Shown: positions 22,424 through 32,400 of the stretch, in pieces | Position numbering within the stretch: the first letter of the stretch is position 1 | How the letters are laid out: each line of letters begins with the position of its first letter | Translations under genes and position numbers: made by a program | The notes under the pieces: model-generated | Seen by the model: only the letters and a program-made list of their open reading frames with translations | Told to the model about the DNA's origin: nothing | Databases searched by the model: none | NCBI RefSeq assembly: GCF_001647545.1 | Contig: NZ_LSZH01000001.1 | Location: forward strand, 1 to 64,000 | Length of the DNA stretch: 64,000 nucleotides | Source: Acinetobacter sp. SFB | GTDB lineage: Bacteria; Pseudomonadota; Gammaproteobacteria; Pseudomonadales; Moraxellaceae | Direction: 5' to 3'

Positions 22424-22879
22424 ATGAAAATGAAATGGGTTCCAGAATATAATACTGGTATCGATGTGATTGACGATCAGCACAAAAGAATTCTTGATTA
22501 TATCAATGAAATTAATGAAGTTGCACAACATACGGATCGTGCCCGTATTAAACAGATTTTTGATAATATCATTGATTATACGCAATCGCATTTTACCTTT
22601 GAAGAGTCTTTGCAAGAAGAAGCAGGTTATAAATACCGCGTACCACATAAACGTGTACATGATTTATTTATTAAGAAAATTGAATCTTACCGTGACCGTT
22701 TTGAATTGGGACAAGCCATTGAAGGTGAACTCCATGAAGTGCTTTCAAAATGGCTCATTAACCATATTCAGCACGATGATGCCGATTATGTCGGTGCAGT
22801 GAAAGAAAATATGATGGGAATCATTAAAGAAAAGGAAAAGAAAACAGGCAAAAACTGGTTTGCTCGTTTCTTTTCATAA
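22424..22879 (+). CDS. Bacteriohemerythrin
   Basis: This 151-aa non-heme di-iron oxygen-binding protein has the four-helix hemerythrin ligand set: GIDVIDDQHKRILDYIN (His near residue 20), HFTFEESLQEEAGY (His and Glu near residues 55-60), HKRVHDLF (two His near 72-76) and WLINHIQHDDADYV (His and Asp near 112-117). In bacteria such proteins bind O2 for sensing, storage or delivery. I chose ATG 22424, which has AGGTGG upstream; a GTG at 22415 is possible. The gene stands alone. Confidence 0.9.
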   Translation: MKMKWVPEYNTGIDVIDDQHKRILDYINEINEVAQHTDRARIKQIFDNIIDYTQSHFTFEESLQEEAGYKYRVPHKRVHDLFIKKIESYRDRFELGQAIEGELHEVLSKWLINHIQHDDADYVGAVKENMMGIIKEKEKKTGKNWFARFFS

Positions 22880-23022
22880 AGAAAAATAAACCTGATAACA
22901 GCAAATAAAAGTCATAATAATCTTGCGCAGCAAATCATTAGAGATGATGGTTTGCTTTTTTCTTTTTGATTTTCTTGCATGACAAAGGCAAAATAGCCAA
23001 AGACTTTTTTAAGGAACGCATC

Positions 23023-24105
23023 ATGCAGGACAATGCTATGTCAGGATGGCTATCACCGCTGATGGCATTTTGTTTATCTTTTCTCATCATTGCCACATTA
23101 GCACCGGTTGTAGGGATTCAAGTTGAGCGTCAACTTGATTTTTGGTTGTTATGGTTAGGGACTATGCTTATTTTGGCATTACCGATCTGTTATTTAGAAA
23201 TTGCCTTGGCAAAGCGCTCCAAAACAACAGCGTTAAATGCATTGTCTAACTTAACGCGTGATGCGGATGCATCGCAGAAATGGCGCTTAGTCGGTTGGTT
23301 GGCCGTAGTTTTTATTCCATTCCTGGCAGGCGGCATGCTGTCTAATGCAAGCCAACTATTGGGACATTTTGCATTTAATGGCATTGCACCAAATCTGTTG
23401 TTCATAGGCTTGGCGGTTATTGCAATTTCACTTTCATTTGCACCGCGAAAAATTATTGTCATTTTAAGTGTTGTGGGTGCTTTAGCCTCCTTGATTCTAG
23501 CGAACGTAATGGGAACGACTTTGCCTGCTTGGCAAGTAACGCCCGTTGAATTTAGTGAATGGGGTAGTGCGACCGTATTGGCACTCGTCGCTAGCGGTTT
23601 GGGTATGGGCTTGTACTGGCAAAGTAGTTTGCCTACGGTAAATCAACAAGAGGTTGCAACCAAAACTGTATTACCTATTTGGATTGCACAATTACTAGCA
23701 GTGATTGCTTTTGGCTTCTTTGCTGCCAATGCTCAAATTCCAGGTTTTGCATTCGTGCTAGCGGTAGTGAGTGCATCTGCACTTTTACTCAATATGGCCC
23801 GTGAACAATTAATACAACGTCAACTGAATATCGCGATTCAATGGCTTGTCATCTTAGCGGCTGTATTGGTTTGGGCCATTCCTGCAATGAGTCCAATTTT
23901 TAATACGGTGCTTATGCTTTGGGGCTTAGTGATTTGCTTGATCTATGCCATTTTTGCTGGTTGGATTATGAAAATCAGCCATTTACGTAAATCTATGAAT
24001 TTTAGCAATGAGCTGTTTTATAACCTGTGGCGTATCGCAGTACGTGTAGTGCTTCCTGTATCGATCGTCTTAGCGATGATTGCAATCATTGGACAATTGG
24101 TCTAA
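23023..24105 (+). CDS. Polytopic membrane protein, NSS-transporter-like
   Basis: This 360-aa inner-membrane protein has about ten hydrophobic segments. The second-third segment region (LALPICYLEIALAKRSKTTALNAL, then RLVGWLAVVFIPFLAGG) resembles sodium:neurotransmitter symporters, but the protein is shorter than the usual 450-500 aa and I do not see the full sodium-site pattern. The start is ATG 23023 with AAGGAACG upstream; a TTG at 22966 would extend it without reason. Its stop overlaps the ATG of the RnfH gene (TAATG), so the two are translationally coupled. The substrate is unknown. Confidence 0.5.
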   Translation: MQDNAMSGWLSPLMAFCLSFLIIATLAPVVGIQVERQLDFWLLWLGTMLILALPICYLEIALAKRSKTTALNALSNLTRDADASQKWRLVGWLAVVFIPFLAGGMLSNASQLLGHFAFNGIAPNLLFIGLAVIAISLSFAPRKIIVILSVVGALASLILANVMGTTLPAWQVTPVEFSEWGSATVLALVASGLGMGLYWQSSLPTVNQQEVATKTVLPIWIAQLLAVIAFGFFAANAQIPGFAFVLAVVSASALLLNMAREQLIQRQLNIAIQWLVILAAVLVWAIPAMSPIFNTVLMLWGLVICLIYAIFAGWIMKISHLRKSMNFSNELFYNLWRIAVRVVLPVSIVLAMIAIIGQLV

Positions 24106-24419
24106 TGAGTGAGATACAACAGGTTTGGGTGGCGTATGCGGCTCAGGATCAACAATTTCATCTGGCTGTCCCTTTTCAACTTGGTATGACGGCTTTGGAT
24201 GCGATTGAGCAAAGTGGTATTCGGGCACAGATTGATTTACCCGACCCGCTTGTATTGGGAATCTTTGGGGTGAGATTGCAAGATCCAAATCAATTATTAC
24301 AAGTCGGTGATCGTGTCGAGATTTATCGTGCCTTAACCATCAATCCGAAGGAAATTCGCCGCAAACGTGCTGCAGAAAATCCGGTCGGACTTTATTGTCG
24401 CGGAAATCGCTTTAAATAA
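24105..24419 (+). CDS. rnfH: RnfH/RatB family protein
   Basis: This 104-aa ubiquitin-like (beta-grasp) protein is of the UPF0125 family. Visible signs are VWVAYAAQDQQFHLAVPF, TALDAIEQSG, VGIFGVR-like LGIFGVRLQDPNQLLQVGDRVEIYRALTI and NPKEIRRKRA. The family often accompanies RatA toxin genes or Rnf electron-transport operons; neither is next to it here. The start codon overlaps the stop of the preceding membrane-protein gene, which points to a joint role. A convergent terminator separates it from bamE. Confidence 0.85.
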   Translation: MSEIQQVWVAYAAQDQQFHLAVPFQLGMTALDAIEQSGIRAQIDLPDPLVLGIFGVRLQDPNQLLQVGDRVEIYRALTINPKEIRRKRAAENPVGLYCRGNRFK

Positions 24420-24434
24420 TTGAAGTGATAAGAA

Positions 24435-24462
24435 AAACCCCTCATTGAGGGGTTTATTTTTA
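24435..24462. terminator. Terminator between rnfH and bamE
   Basis: AAACCCCTC and GAGGGGTTT form a 9-bp stem with an ATT loop. T- and A-rich flanks on both sides suit both convergent genes. Confidence 0.85.
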
Positions 24463-24473
24463 TTTCAAAGCGG

Positions 24474-24872
24474 CTATAGTGGTGGCGCATTTAGAATCGC
24501 TTCTTTTGATCCTGGTAAGCCGGGTTGAGATTCTGGAATGGTTTCCAAACCTTCAATCTTTTGTACTGTTCCTGTTGGATCAAAATAGATTCTTAAATGT
24601 TGACCCTGAGCTGCAGGAATTTTGGCTTTTTTAGCATAGGTTCCTGGTGTGTAGTTGTAGATGTAGTCCCAACGTAAAGGATTCATTGGGTCTGAAACTG
24701 TAGGACTACCGAGCAAGAAGCGAACTTGTTGGTGACTCATACCGACCTGAATTTTTGAAGCTTGTGCTTGAGTTAATGGGGTCCCTTGCGGAATATCAAC
24801 TTTATACACGCCCAAGGTCGAACAGCCTGCGAGCAGTGAAGTGACGAACAACGTCAACATGATTTTTTGCAT
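24474..24872 (-). CDS. bamE: Outer membrane protein assembly factor BamE
   Basis: This 132-aa lipoprotein belongs to the BAM complex, which inserts beta-barrel proteins in the outer membrane. The signal peptide ends in the lipobox LLAGC (Cys near residue 16). The SmpA/OmlA domain follows, with TQAQASKIQVGMSHQQVRFLLGSP near residue 38 and WDYIYNY near residue 68. It is divergent from fur with about 110 nt between, the same arrangement as in Pseudomonas (omlA-fur). Confidence 0.93.
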   Translation of the reverse strand: MQKIMLTLFVTSLLAGCSTLGVYKVDIPQGTPLTQAQASKIQVGMSHQQVRFLLGSPTVSDPMNPLRWDYIYNYTPGTYAKKAKIPAAQGQHLRIYFDPTGTVQKIEGLETIPESQPGLPGSKEAILNAPPL

Positions 24873-24984
24873 TTTGCTACACTATCCCAAATTAATTATG
24901 ATGCATTTGATCCACGGATAGATCATACTGCATCTAAACTTTGTTGCATATTCCAACTTTAAATTTGTTGAGAGACCTTTTTAC

Positions 24985-25422
24985 ATGCCTATTTCAAATC
25001 AAGATTTACGCAAAGCTGGACTTAAAGTTACGCTTCCACGAATAAAAATATTGGAATTATTAGAAAATTCAAGACAACACCATTTAAGCGCAGAAGACAT
25101 TTATAAAACTTTACTCGAACAGGGTGAAGATGTCGGTTTAGCAACTGTGTACCGCGTGTTAACACAGTTTGAAGCTGCGGGTATTATTCAGCGCCATCAT
25201 TTTGAAAACAATCATTCAGTTTTTGAAATCATGCAAGAAGATCACCACGATCATATTGTTTGCCTGAATTGTAACAAAGTCGTTGAATTCATCAATGACG
25301 TGATTGAACATCAGCAACATGAAGTGGCTGAAAAGTATGGCTTCACTTTGACAGGTCACTCTTTAAATCTATATGGTTATTGTGATGCACCTGAATGCCA
25401 AGAGGCATTACGTAAAAAATAA
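24985..25422 (+). CDS. fur: Ferric uptake regulator Fur
   Basis: Fur is an iron-dependent repressor of 145 aa. An N-terminal winged helix (GLKVTLPRIKILELLE, then GLATVYRVLTQFEAAGII near residue 52) is followed by the dimer and metal domain with FEIMQEDHHDHIVCLNCNKVVEF (near residue 83; CxxC zinc pair) and a C-terminal CDAPEC pair. It is divergent from bamE. The short shared promoter region has an AT-rich palindrome-like patch but no clear Fur box. A strong terminator follows. Confidence 0.97.
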   Translation: MPISNQDLRKAGLKVTLPRIKILELLENSRQHHLSAEDIYKTLLEQGEDVGLATVYRVLTQFEAAGIIQRHHFENNHSVFEIMQEDHHDHIVCLNCNKVVEFINDVIEHQQHEVAEKYGFTLTGHSLNLYGYCDAPECQEALRKK

Positions 25423-25441
25423 TACTGACTTCAAATCAGTT

Positions 25442-25475
25442 AAAAAACAGGCTTCATTTTAAGCCTGTTTTTTTT
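25442..25475. terminator. Terminator between fur and pilU
   Basis: AAAAAACAGGCTT and AAGCCTGTTTTTT pair around a 6-nt loop. It can act for both convergent genes. Confidence 0.92.
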
Positions 25476-25479
25476 GCTT

Positions 25480-26601
25480 TTAAGCTTGACCATCAAAGGT
25501 GATATTCGAACTTGCATGTAATAAGCGTTCGGCACCTTCTTCAGACAACTTGATTTGTAAACGCAGATCGTTGGGAGAATCCGCATGTTTCAAGGCATCT
25601 TTATAAGTAATTTGTTTGGCTTTATATAAGTCAAACAGTGCCTGATCAAAGGTTTGCATGCCCAGTTCTCGTGAACGCTTCATCAACTCTTTAATTTCAT
25701 GCACATCACCTTTACGGATCATATCTGCAATTAAAGGGGAGTTGATCAAGATTTCAATTGCTGCGCGGCGAGACTGACCATCCACAGAAGGAATGAGCTG
25801 TTGTGCAATCACTGCTTTTAAGTTGAGTGATAAGTCCATAAACAATTGACTATGACGATCCGCATCAAAGAAGTGAATAATCCGGTCAATCGCTTGGTTG
25901 GCGTTGTTGGCATGCAGGGTGGCAAATACCAAGTGACCGGTTTCAGCAAAGGCAATGGCATAATCCATAGTTTCACGCGAACGGATCTCACCAATCAAGA
26001 TCACATCGGGTGCTTGACGCAGAGTGTTTTTCAAAGCAATTTCGAAAGAGTCGGTGTCAATGCCCACTTCACGCTGGGTAATGATACAGCCCGCATGTTG
26101 ATGAATAAATTCAATCGGGTCTTCAATGGTAATGATATGACCTTTGGAATTCTGGTTACGATAGCCAATAATGGAAGCCAAAGAGGTGGATTTGCCGGTA
26201 CCTGTGGCACCTACAAACAAGATGATGCCGCGCTTGGTCATGGCCAGTTCTTTTAAAATAGGCGGTAACTTCAGCTCATCCATAGTGGGAATCACGGTTT
26301 CAATACGACGCAAGACCATACCGGGTTCATCACGTTGTTGAAATGCACTGACACGAAAACGTGCCGTTTTATCGCGATTACTGATGGCAAAGTTACATTC
26401 GCGGCTTTCAGCAAATTCTTTACGCTGTTTTTCACTCATAATTGAGTTTAAAAGCTGACCGACAATTTCGCCAGTCAGTTTGGTCTTTGCGATTGGAACA
26501 ATCTGACCATTAATTTTCATGGATGGTTCAACATCGGCAGTAATAAATAAGTCAGATGCCTGCTGTTGAATCATCAAATTCAGTAAGTCGTTAAAATCCA
26601 T
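25480..26601 (-). CDS. pilU: Type IV pilus retraction ATPase PilU
   Basis: This 373-aa hexameric secretion-type ATPase works with PilT in pilus retraction and twitching. Walker A GATGTGKSTSLASI lies near residue 132, followed by the Asp box IITIEDPIEF, Walker B VILIGEIRSRETMDYAI near 200, and the His box TGHLVFATLHANNA near 222. The C-terminal extension beyond PilT length and the LFITADVEPSMKINGQIV start match PilU. It lies 25 nt after pilT on the same strand. Confidence 0.94.
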   Translation of the reverse strand: MDFNDLLNLMIQQQASDLFITADVEPSMKINGQIVPIAKTKLTGEIVGQLLNSIMSEKQRKEFAESRECNFAISNRDKTARFRVSAFQQRDEPGMVLRRIETVIPTMDELKLPPILKELAMTKRGIILFVGATGTGKSTSLASIIGYRNQNSKGHIITIEDPIEFIHQHAGCIITQREVGIDTDSFEIALKNTLRQAPDVILIGEIRSRETMDYAIAFAETGHLVFATLHANNANQAIDRIIHFFDADRHSQLFMDLSLNLKAVIAQQLIPSVDGQSRRAAIEILINSPLIADMIRKGDVHEIKELMKRSRELGMQTFDQALFDLYKAKQITYKDALKHADSPNDLRLQIKLSEEGAERLLHASSNITFDGQA

Positions 26602-26626
26602 ACTAAGATCCTAAATCCGTTTAAAC

Positions 26627-27664
26627 TTATAAGAATGATTCTGGCTGTTTTGCCATAGTGCGGGCAACTTGCGGACTAATAATGCCTTTGGCGACCAGCG
26701 TTTTTAGGCTTTGATCGAGCGTAGTCATACCGTAGTTGGCACCCGTTTGAATGGCAGAATACATTTGAGCCACTTTGTTTTCACGGATCAGGTTACGGAT
26801 AGCAGGAATACCGATCATAATTTCATGTGCCGCGACACGACCGCCGCCATTTTTCTTCAATAAAGTTTGAGAAATCACGGCTTGTAATGATTCAGACAAC
26901 ATTGAACGCACCATGTCTTTTTCTTCAGCAGGGAATACGTCAATCACACGGTCAATGGTTTTTGCCGCAGAGGTCGTATGCAGTGTACCAAAGACCAGAT
27001 GCCCCGTTTCAGCGGCAGTCAAGGCCAAACGGATGGTTTCAAGGTCACGCATCTCACCGACCAGAATAATATCCGGGTCTTCACGCAACGCTGAACGTAA
27101 TGCTTCGTTAAAGCCATGCGTGTCACGATGCACTTCACGTTGGTTAATCAAACATTTTTTCGATTCGTGTACAAATTCGATTGGATCTTCGACCGTTAAA
27201 ATATGGTCATAACGGTTATCATTAATATAGTCGATCATCGCCGCAAGGGTAGTTGATTTACCCGAACCCGTTGGACCTGTCACTAGAACAATACCGCGTG
27301 GAAAATTACAAATATCTTTAAAGATTTGGCCCATGCCAAGATCTTCAATGGTCAGAACTTTTGAGGGAATGGTACGGAATACAGCACCGGCACCGCGGTT
27401 CTGGTTGAATGCATTGACACGGAATCGTGCCACACCTGGGACTTCAAAAGAAAAGTCAGTCTCTAACTTTTCTTCAAAATCACGACGCTGTTTATCGTTC
27501 ATGATGTCATACACAAGTTTGTGTACTTCTTTGTGTTCTAAAGCCGGTAAATTAATACGACGAACTTCGCCATCGACACGGATCAGTGGCGGCATACCCG
27601 CAGATAAGTGTAAGTCCGATGCCCCGTTTTTAGCAGAAAAAGCTAAAAGTTCAGTGATGTCCAT
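26627..27664 (-). CDS. pilT: Type IV pilus retraction ATPase PilT
   Basis: PilT is the main retraction motor of type IV pili, needed for twitching and natural transformation. The protein has 345 aa. ASDLHLSAGMPPLIRVDGEV lies at the start, Walker A GPTGSGKSTTLAAM near residue 130, HILTVEDPIEFVH near 155, Walker B IILVGEMRDLETI near 200 and the His box ETGHLVFGTLHT near 220. The retraction motif AIRNLIRENK lies near residue 285. It is the first gene of pilT-pilU and divergent from yggS. Confidence 0.97.
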   Translation of the reverse strand: MDITELLAFSAKNGASDLHLSAGMPPLIRVDGEVRRINLPALEHKEVHKLVYDIMNDKQRRDFEEKLETDFSFEVPGVARFRVNAFNQNRGAGAVFRTIPSKVLTIEDLGMGQIFKDICNFPRGIVLVTGPTGSGKSTTLAAMIDYINDNRYDHILTVEDPIEFVHESKKCLINQREVHRDTHGFNEALRSALREDPDIILVGEMRDLETIRLALTAAETGHLVFGTLHTTSAAKTIDRVIDVFPAEEKDMVRSMLSESLQAVISQTLLKKNGGGRVAAHEIMIGIPAIRNLIRENKVAQMYSAIQTGANYGMTTLDQSLKTLVAKGIISPQVARTMAKQPESFL

Positions 27665-27766
27665 AATTTCCCCGAGATCATTTAAATGTTATTTATTTTG
27701 TTAGAATAATAAGGCTTTCCCAGAGCTTAACCAACAGTTAGTTTAGAGGGAAAGTAAAAAAGATGA

Positions 27767-28474
27767 ATGAAAATGAGAACCTTGTCAATGAATAGTCTTC
27801 AAGCGTCACGAAATCAAGTTTTACAGCAAATTCAGGATGCCTGTAAACAGGCCCAGCGTGAGCCGGAAAGCGTACAGTTACTGGCTGTTTCGAAGACTCA
27901 TCCAAGTGAGTCCTTGCGCGAAATGTACCAAACCGGGCAGCGCGCATTTGGTGAAAACTATTTGCAGGAAGCTTTGGATAAAATTGAAACTTTAAATGAT
28001 TTGGATATCGACTGGCATTTCATTGGCCATGTGCAGCGCAATAAAACCAAACATCTGGCTGCAAGCTTTGCTTGGGTACATGGGGTAGACCGTTTTATTA
28101 TTGCCGAGCGTTTATCCAGTCAGCGCGAAGCCTCTCAAGTGCCCCTCAATATCTGTTTACAAGTCAATATTGATGCACAGGACACCAAAGACGGTTGTCA
28201 GCCAAATGAAGTGGTGGAACTGGTTAAACAGATTAGCCAGCTTCCACACTTAAAACTGCGTGGTTTGATGGTGATTCCCGCACCGAATAATACTCAAGCT
28301 TTTAGCGATGCCAAGCAATTATTTGAACAAGTGAAATCTGAACATGCACATCCCCAAGATTGGGATACCTTAAGCATGGGCATGTCAGGCGATATGACCG
28401 AGGCGATTGCGGCAGGTTCAACTATGGTTCGAGTGGGAACGGCATTATTTGGGGCACGAGATTACTCAAAATAA
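27767..28474 (+). CDS. PLP homeostasis protein (YggS/PROSC family)
   Basis: This 235-aa PLP-binding protein has a single alanine-racemase-type barrel. Family members hold pyridoxal phosphate and affect amino-acid balance. The PLP lysine lies in LLAVSKTHPSESL (near residue 45). GQRAFGENYLQEA, WHFIGHVQRNKTKHL (near residue 90), LRGLMVIPAP and LSMGMSGDMTEAIAAGSTMVRVGTALFG are all present. Three in-frame ATGs (27767, 27773, 27788) are possible; the last gives the usual family N-terminus, the first best fits the GAGGG site. It is divergent from pilT, as in many gammaproteobacteria. Confidence 0.92.
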   Translation: MKMRTLSMNSLQASRNQVLQQIQDACKQAQREPESVQLLAVSKTHPSESLREMYQTGQRAFGENYLQEALDKIETLNDLDIDWHFIGHVQRNKTKHLAASFAWVHGVDRFIIAERLSSQREASQVPLNICLQVNIDAQDTKDGCQPNEVVELVKQISQLPHLKLRGLMVIPAPNNTQAFSDAKQLFEQVKSEHAHPQDWDTLSMGMSGDMTEAIAAGSTMVRVGTALFGARDYSK

Positions 28475-28507
28475 ACCATCCTTGCATTCATTTTGATTAT
28501 TTAGAAA

Positions 28508-28536
28508 ACTGAACTTTAGGGTTCAGTGTTTGTTTT
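28508..28536 (+). terminator. Terminator of the yggS-type gene
   Basis: ACTGAAC and GTTCAGT pair around a 6-nt loop, followed by a T-rich tail. Confidence 0.65.
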
Positions 28537-28635
28537 AAAAATTGAACTTTCCACTAAAGTTGAGTACAAGAAGAACCAGCTAAAGCAATAATCTGTATAA
28601 AATCCATTGATTCGACCAGGGAAATAGGCAAGTTT

Positions 28636-29433
28636 ATGGCGGCATATTATCAACTCATTGAACGAAATATCGATAGCACTGGAAAAGTTACGGCGCATTA
28701 TCGCTCAACGATACTGGCTCAAGGCGCATGGAATGAACATGAACAACATATGGCACCGGCGACCGGAATTATCTGTGCGGAATTAGACCGTTTCATGCCT
28801 CGTCAAGATATGCGCATCGGCCGGATTAGTTTAGATATTTTAGGGCTGATTCCTGCGGGAGAGTTTAGTATCACAACTAAAGTGATTCGCCCGGGCAAGA
28901 CCATTGAGCTGATTGAATCAGAGATGATGGCAGGTGGTAAAATGTGTGTGGTCGCAAGAACCTGGCGCATGATCACCCAAAACAGCCAGTTGATAAAAGG
29001 TCTGGAAGATACTGATACTTCGGATCCTGAAAGTGCACAGATTTGGGAAGGAATTCGTCAGTGGCCCGGTGGATATATTCAGTCTATCGAAGCTAGAAGT
29101 CATCAGCGCCGTGCTGGGAAGGGCATTGTTTGGTTGCGAACGCAACATGACATGGTTGAAGCTGAACCGACCAGTGATTTTGTCCGCTTGATGGGAATGG
29201 TCGATACCGCCAATGGTATTGTGCCACGTCAAGAAATACCTTGTAACTGGGGTTTTCCAAATCTGGATTTACAGATCCATATGCACCGTTTACCGCAGGG
29301 TCAGTGGCTGGGTCTGGAAACCGTACAACAGTATGGAGAAGATGGCATTGGCCTGACCAGTTCCGTGTTGCATGATATTGATGGACCATTTGGACGCAGT
29401 GAACAGATTCTGACTTTGCGCCCCATGGCATAG
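28636..29433 (+). CDS. Acyl-CoA thioesterase-like (hot-dog fold) protein
   Basis: This 265-aa protein resembles the double hot-dog thioesterase family (TesB/4HBT_3-like). The N-terminal half shows HMAPATGIICAELDRF and DILGLIPAGEFSITTKVIRPGKTIELIESEM (near residues 75-100), followed by a second hot-dog half with PTSDFVRLMGMVDTANGI and LDLQIHMHRLPQGQWLGLETVQQYGEDGIGL near residue 215. Such enzymes cleave acyl-CoA thioesters; the chain-length preference cannot be read. It stands alone between terminators. Confidence 0.75.
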   Translation: MAAYYQLIERNIDSTGKVTAHYRSTILAQGAWNEHEQHMAPATGIICAELDRFMPRQDMRIGRISLDILGLIPAGEFSITTKVIRPGKTIELIESEMMAGGKMCVVARTWRMITQNSQLIKGLEDTDTSDPESAQIWEGIRQWPGGYIQSIEARSHQRRAGKGIVWLRTQHDMVEAEPTSDFVRLMGMVDTANGIVPRQEIPCNWGFPNLDLQIHMHRLPQGQWLGLETVQQYGEDGIGLTSSVLHDIDGPFGRSEQILTLRPMA

Positions 29434-29443
29434 TTTTTTGCAT

Positions 29444-29477
29444 AAAAAAGCCTAGATCATTTTCTGGGCTTTTTTTA
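29444..29477. terminator. Terminator between the thioesterase gene and sbcC
   Basis: AAAAAAGCCTAGA pairs with TCTGGGCTTTTTT through a G-U pair. It sits between convergent genes. Confidence 0.8.
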
Positions 29478-29487
29478 TGATTTTGAA

Positions 29488-32400
29488 TTAACCCACCACC
29501 TGAATGGTACTTGCACCGGCACCCAAAGGCTTGACCTGAATCTGTACCGGAATACGTTCGTGCATTTCTTGAATATGCGAGATCAGCACTACTTTTCGCC
29601 CTTGGCTTTGCAACTGATCCAAGGCATTCATCACCATATATAAAGAAGATGCATCTAAAGTCCCAAAACCTTCATCAATAAACAGCGATTCAATTTTCAT
29701 CGAACCGGAAGCCATATTGGCAATTGCCAAAGATAAAGCCAGAGCAGTCAGGAAGGATTCACCGCCAGAGAGGGAAGAAACTGAACGGGTTTCTCCATCC
29801 ATATCGTGATCGACAATCGCGAGGCTTAACGAGTGATCTAAACGCTTGAGGGTATAACGCTGCGATAACATGGCAAGTTGCTGATTGGCATGTTCCACCA
29901 GAATGTCGAGATTGTATTGCTGTGCATAATCACGGAAATCTTTGCCTTTGGAATCACCAATCAAGCCTGAAATTTTGCCCCAGCGATGTTCCTGTTGTTG
30001 AATGCTTTGAATCTGATCGGCATATTTTTGCAGTTTGTGCACATTTTGCTGATGCACTTCGAGCTTTAAATTTAACTGGTCATAAGCATCACGCTGATTT
30101 TTTAATAAGCCAAGATGTTGCTCCAAGCGCTGTTGTAATGCTACGAAATCACAGTCAGGCTGTAATTTTAAATGTTCATTCAATTGTCCATGCATGGTTT
30201 TTAAAGCAGAGGATGATTCATTGAGCATCCGTTCGGCTTGCTGGAGTTGCTGACGAATCTGATGTTCTTGAGTGCTATCAATTAGGAGTAACTGGCTTAA
30301 CTGATCCGCTTCAAAATCAGGATGCAGCGTCAACCATTGCTGAATTTCAGTATCCGATTTTTCTTTGGCCTCTATATGCTGTTGTTGCTGGACTTTAAGC
30401 TGGTTTAACTGATTTTTCTGCGTTTCAAAATTTTGACGTAATTGTTCAAACTGTTGTTTCAATTGAGTATAAGTGGTTTGCTGCTGCTGACGTTTTTGAT
30501 CATGGGCTTTGAGCCAATCATTCGGCTTATCTTGCTGTGTGCCAGTCATCTCAAAAATAAGCGAACAGGCAATTTTACTGTTCTGCCGGCCTTTGTCCGA
30601 GAGTTCATTGACGGCTTGTTGCGTCTCCTCAAGCTGCTTTAACAGATAGCCAAGATCGGACTGTACTTTTTGCAGTCCCTGTTGTTGTGCGCTTAGATCT
30701 GTATCGAGCCGTTGCAAGTGCTGCAGTTGTTTAAAGCGTTGCTGCAAATCCTGTTGAATTTGCTGCGCCGTATGAACGGTGTTCTGTTGCCAGGCTTGTT
30801 GTTGGGCTGCATTTAGGCAAGAGAAAACATCATTCACTTGAGTTTGCAAAGTCTGAGCAGATTCAAGTAAATGCTGTTGTTCCTGAATCTGATGAGATAA
30901 TGACTGCTGATCTTTAGCGGCTTGAAGCAAATTTGAAATCTGCTGTTCAGCCTGCTCTAAACTCAGTTTGAGCTGTGTTTGGGCCGTCAAAAATTCTTCA
31001 TTTAAACATTGCTGCGGCTGCTCCATATCAAGCTGTAATGCAGCAACTTTAAACAGTGACTCTAATGCATCTTTTGTCGCTTTAAGTTTTATTGTTAATT
31101 GGAGAATCGTCGTTTCAGTTTGGGTATATTCAGTTTGTAATTGAGTCAAATGCAGTTGCTGATCTTGCCATATTTTAAATGTCGACTGCTCAAGTTCAAT
31201 CGCTTGATGCTCTTGTTGCTGTTGTAAATTAAACAGGGTTTTAGAAATAACGCTTTGATCTGCTTTATAAGGATGATGGGTACTGCCACAGACCAGACAC
31301 GCTTCACCTGATTGCAAGCTGTCACGCAGCTGTTCAATATTTTCAGTATGCAATAAGCGTTGCTGTTGCAAAAATTGTTGCAGTTTTTCACGCTCTAATT
31401 TAGCCGCTTGATAATCTTGTTCTGCCTGTTGAACCTGATGTTGCAGTTGTTGCAAGTTGATGGTTGACGTATCTAATTGTGATTGAGCAGTTGTTTTTTC
31501 ATAATTATCTGTAAACCACTGCGCAAGTCGTTGCTCGATCAAACTGAACTGATTCAGTTGTGCCTGTTGCTGTTCACGTTGCTGACGGATTGCTGCTAAC
31601 TGTTGTTCTAATGCCGCAATATTTCCAAACTGTGAAATATGCTGTTCAAACTTTTGTTTTTGCAATACAAAATTCTGTTGAGCCGTCGCAAGATTGCCTA
31701 AACTATTTTCAATATTTTGATAGTGTTGAATAAAGCGTTGTAATTGTCCGAGATGAACATCTAAACCTTGGTCTAGAGTTAAAAATTGTTGGCTCTGTTG
31801 CAGTTGTTGCGTAATAGTAGCTTGGTTGTGTTCAAGCTGTTGAGCCAGTTGCAAGCTTGCGTTGAGTTGTTGTTCTAAAGGCAGCTTTTGAAGTTTAAGT
31901 TCATCCAGTTTGGTATTGGCTTTACGAAAGTCTTGCGCAATAAATTCCCGTTCCAGAATGCACTGACGAACCTGTTGTAAGGCATGGTCGTGTTGTTGTT
32001 CAAATTGCTGGGTGATTTTTAGGTCAGTTTCAGCCTCTAGATAAATCTTTTTTTCGGCTTCAAATTGTGCCTCAAGAACTGAAAACTGCTGTTCAGAGTG
32101 TAAGATTTTCGGGGCAAGTTGTTGCTGTGCTTGAATGCTGTGTTGTTGCTGAAAGACCACAGGGCGGATACTGGAAAATACCTCTAAGCGTTGTAGCTGT
32201 TCACGTTCTTTTGACAGCTGTTGATGACTCAGCTGCTGTGCATCAAAATGCTGCTGTTTAAGGATGATGTCTTGTTGCAGTTTATGTTTATGTTCAAACC
32301 ATTGCTGTTGGAGTTCAAGACGGGTTTTTTCTTGCTCAAGTTGAGTCAGCTGTTGTTGGGTTTGATGATGTTGCTGTTTTAACTCAGCCAGATCTTGCTC

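Noticed and set aside
24873..24984. Fur box in the bamE-fur intergenic region
   Set aside because: Only an AT-rich palindrome-like patch near ATTAATTATGATGC is present; it does not reach the GATAAT-type repeat pattern.
29922..32261. Several plus-strand frames inside sbcC
   Set aside because: They are shadows of the CAG/CAA-rich coiled-coil coding sequence, with biased composition and no ribosome-binding sites.
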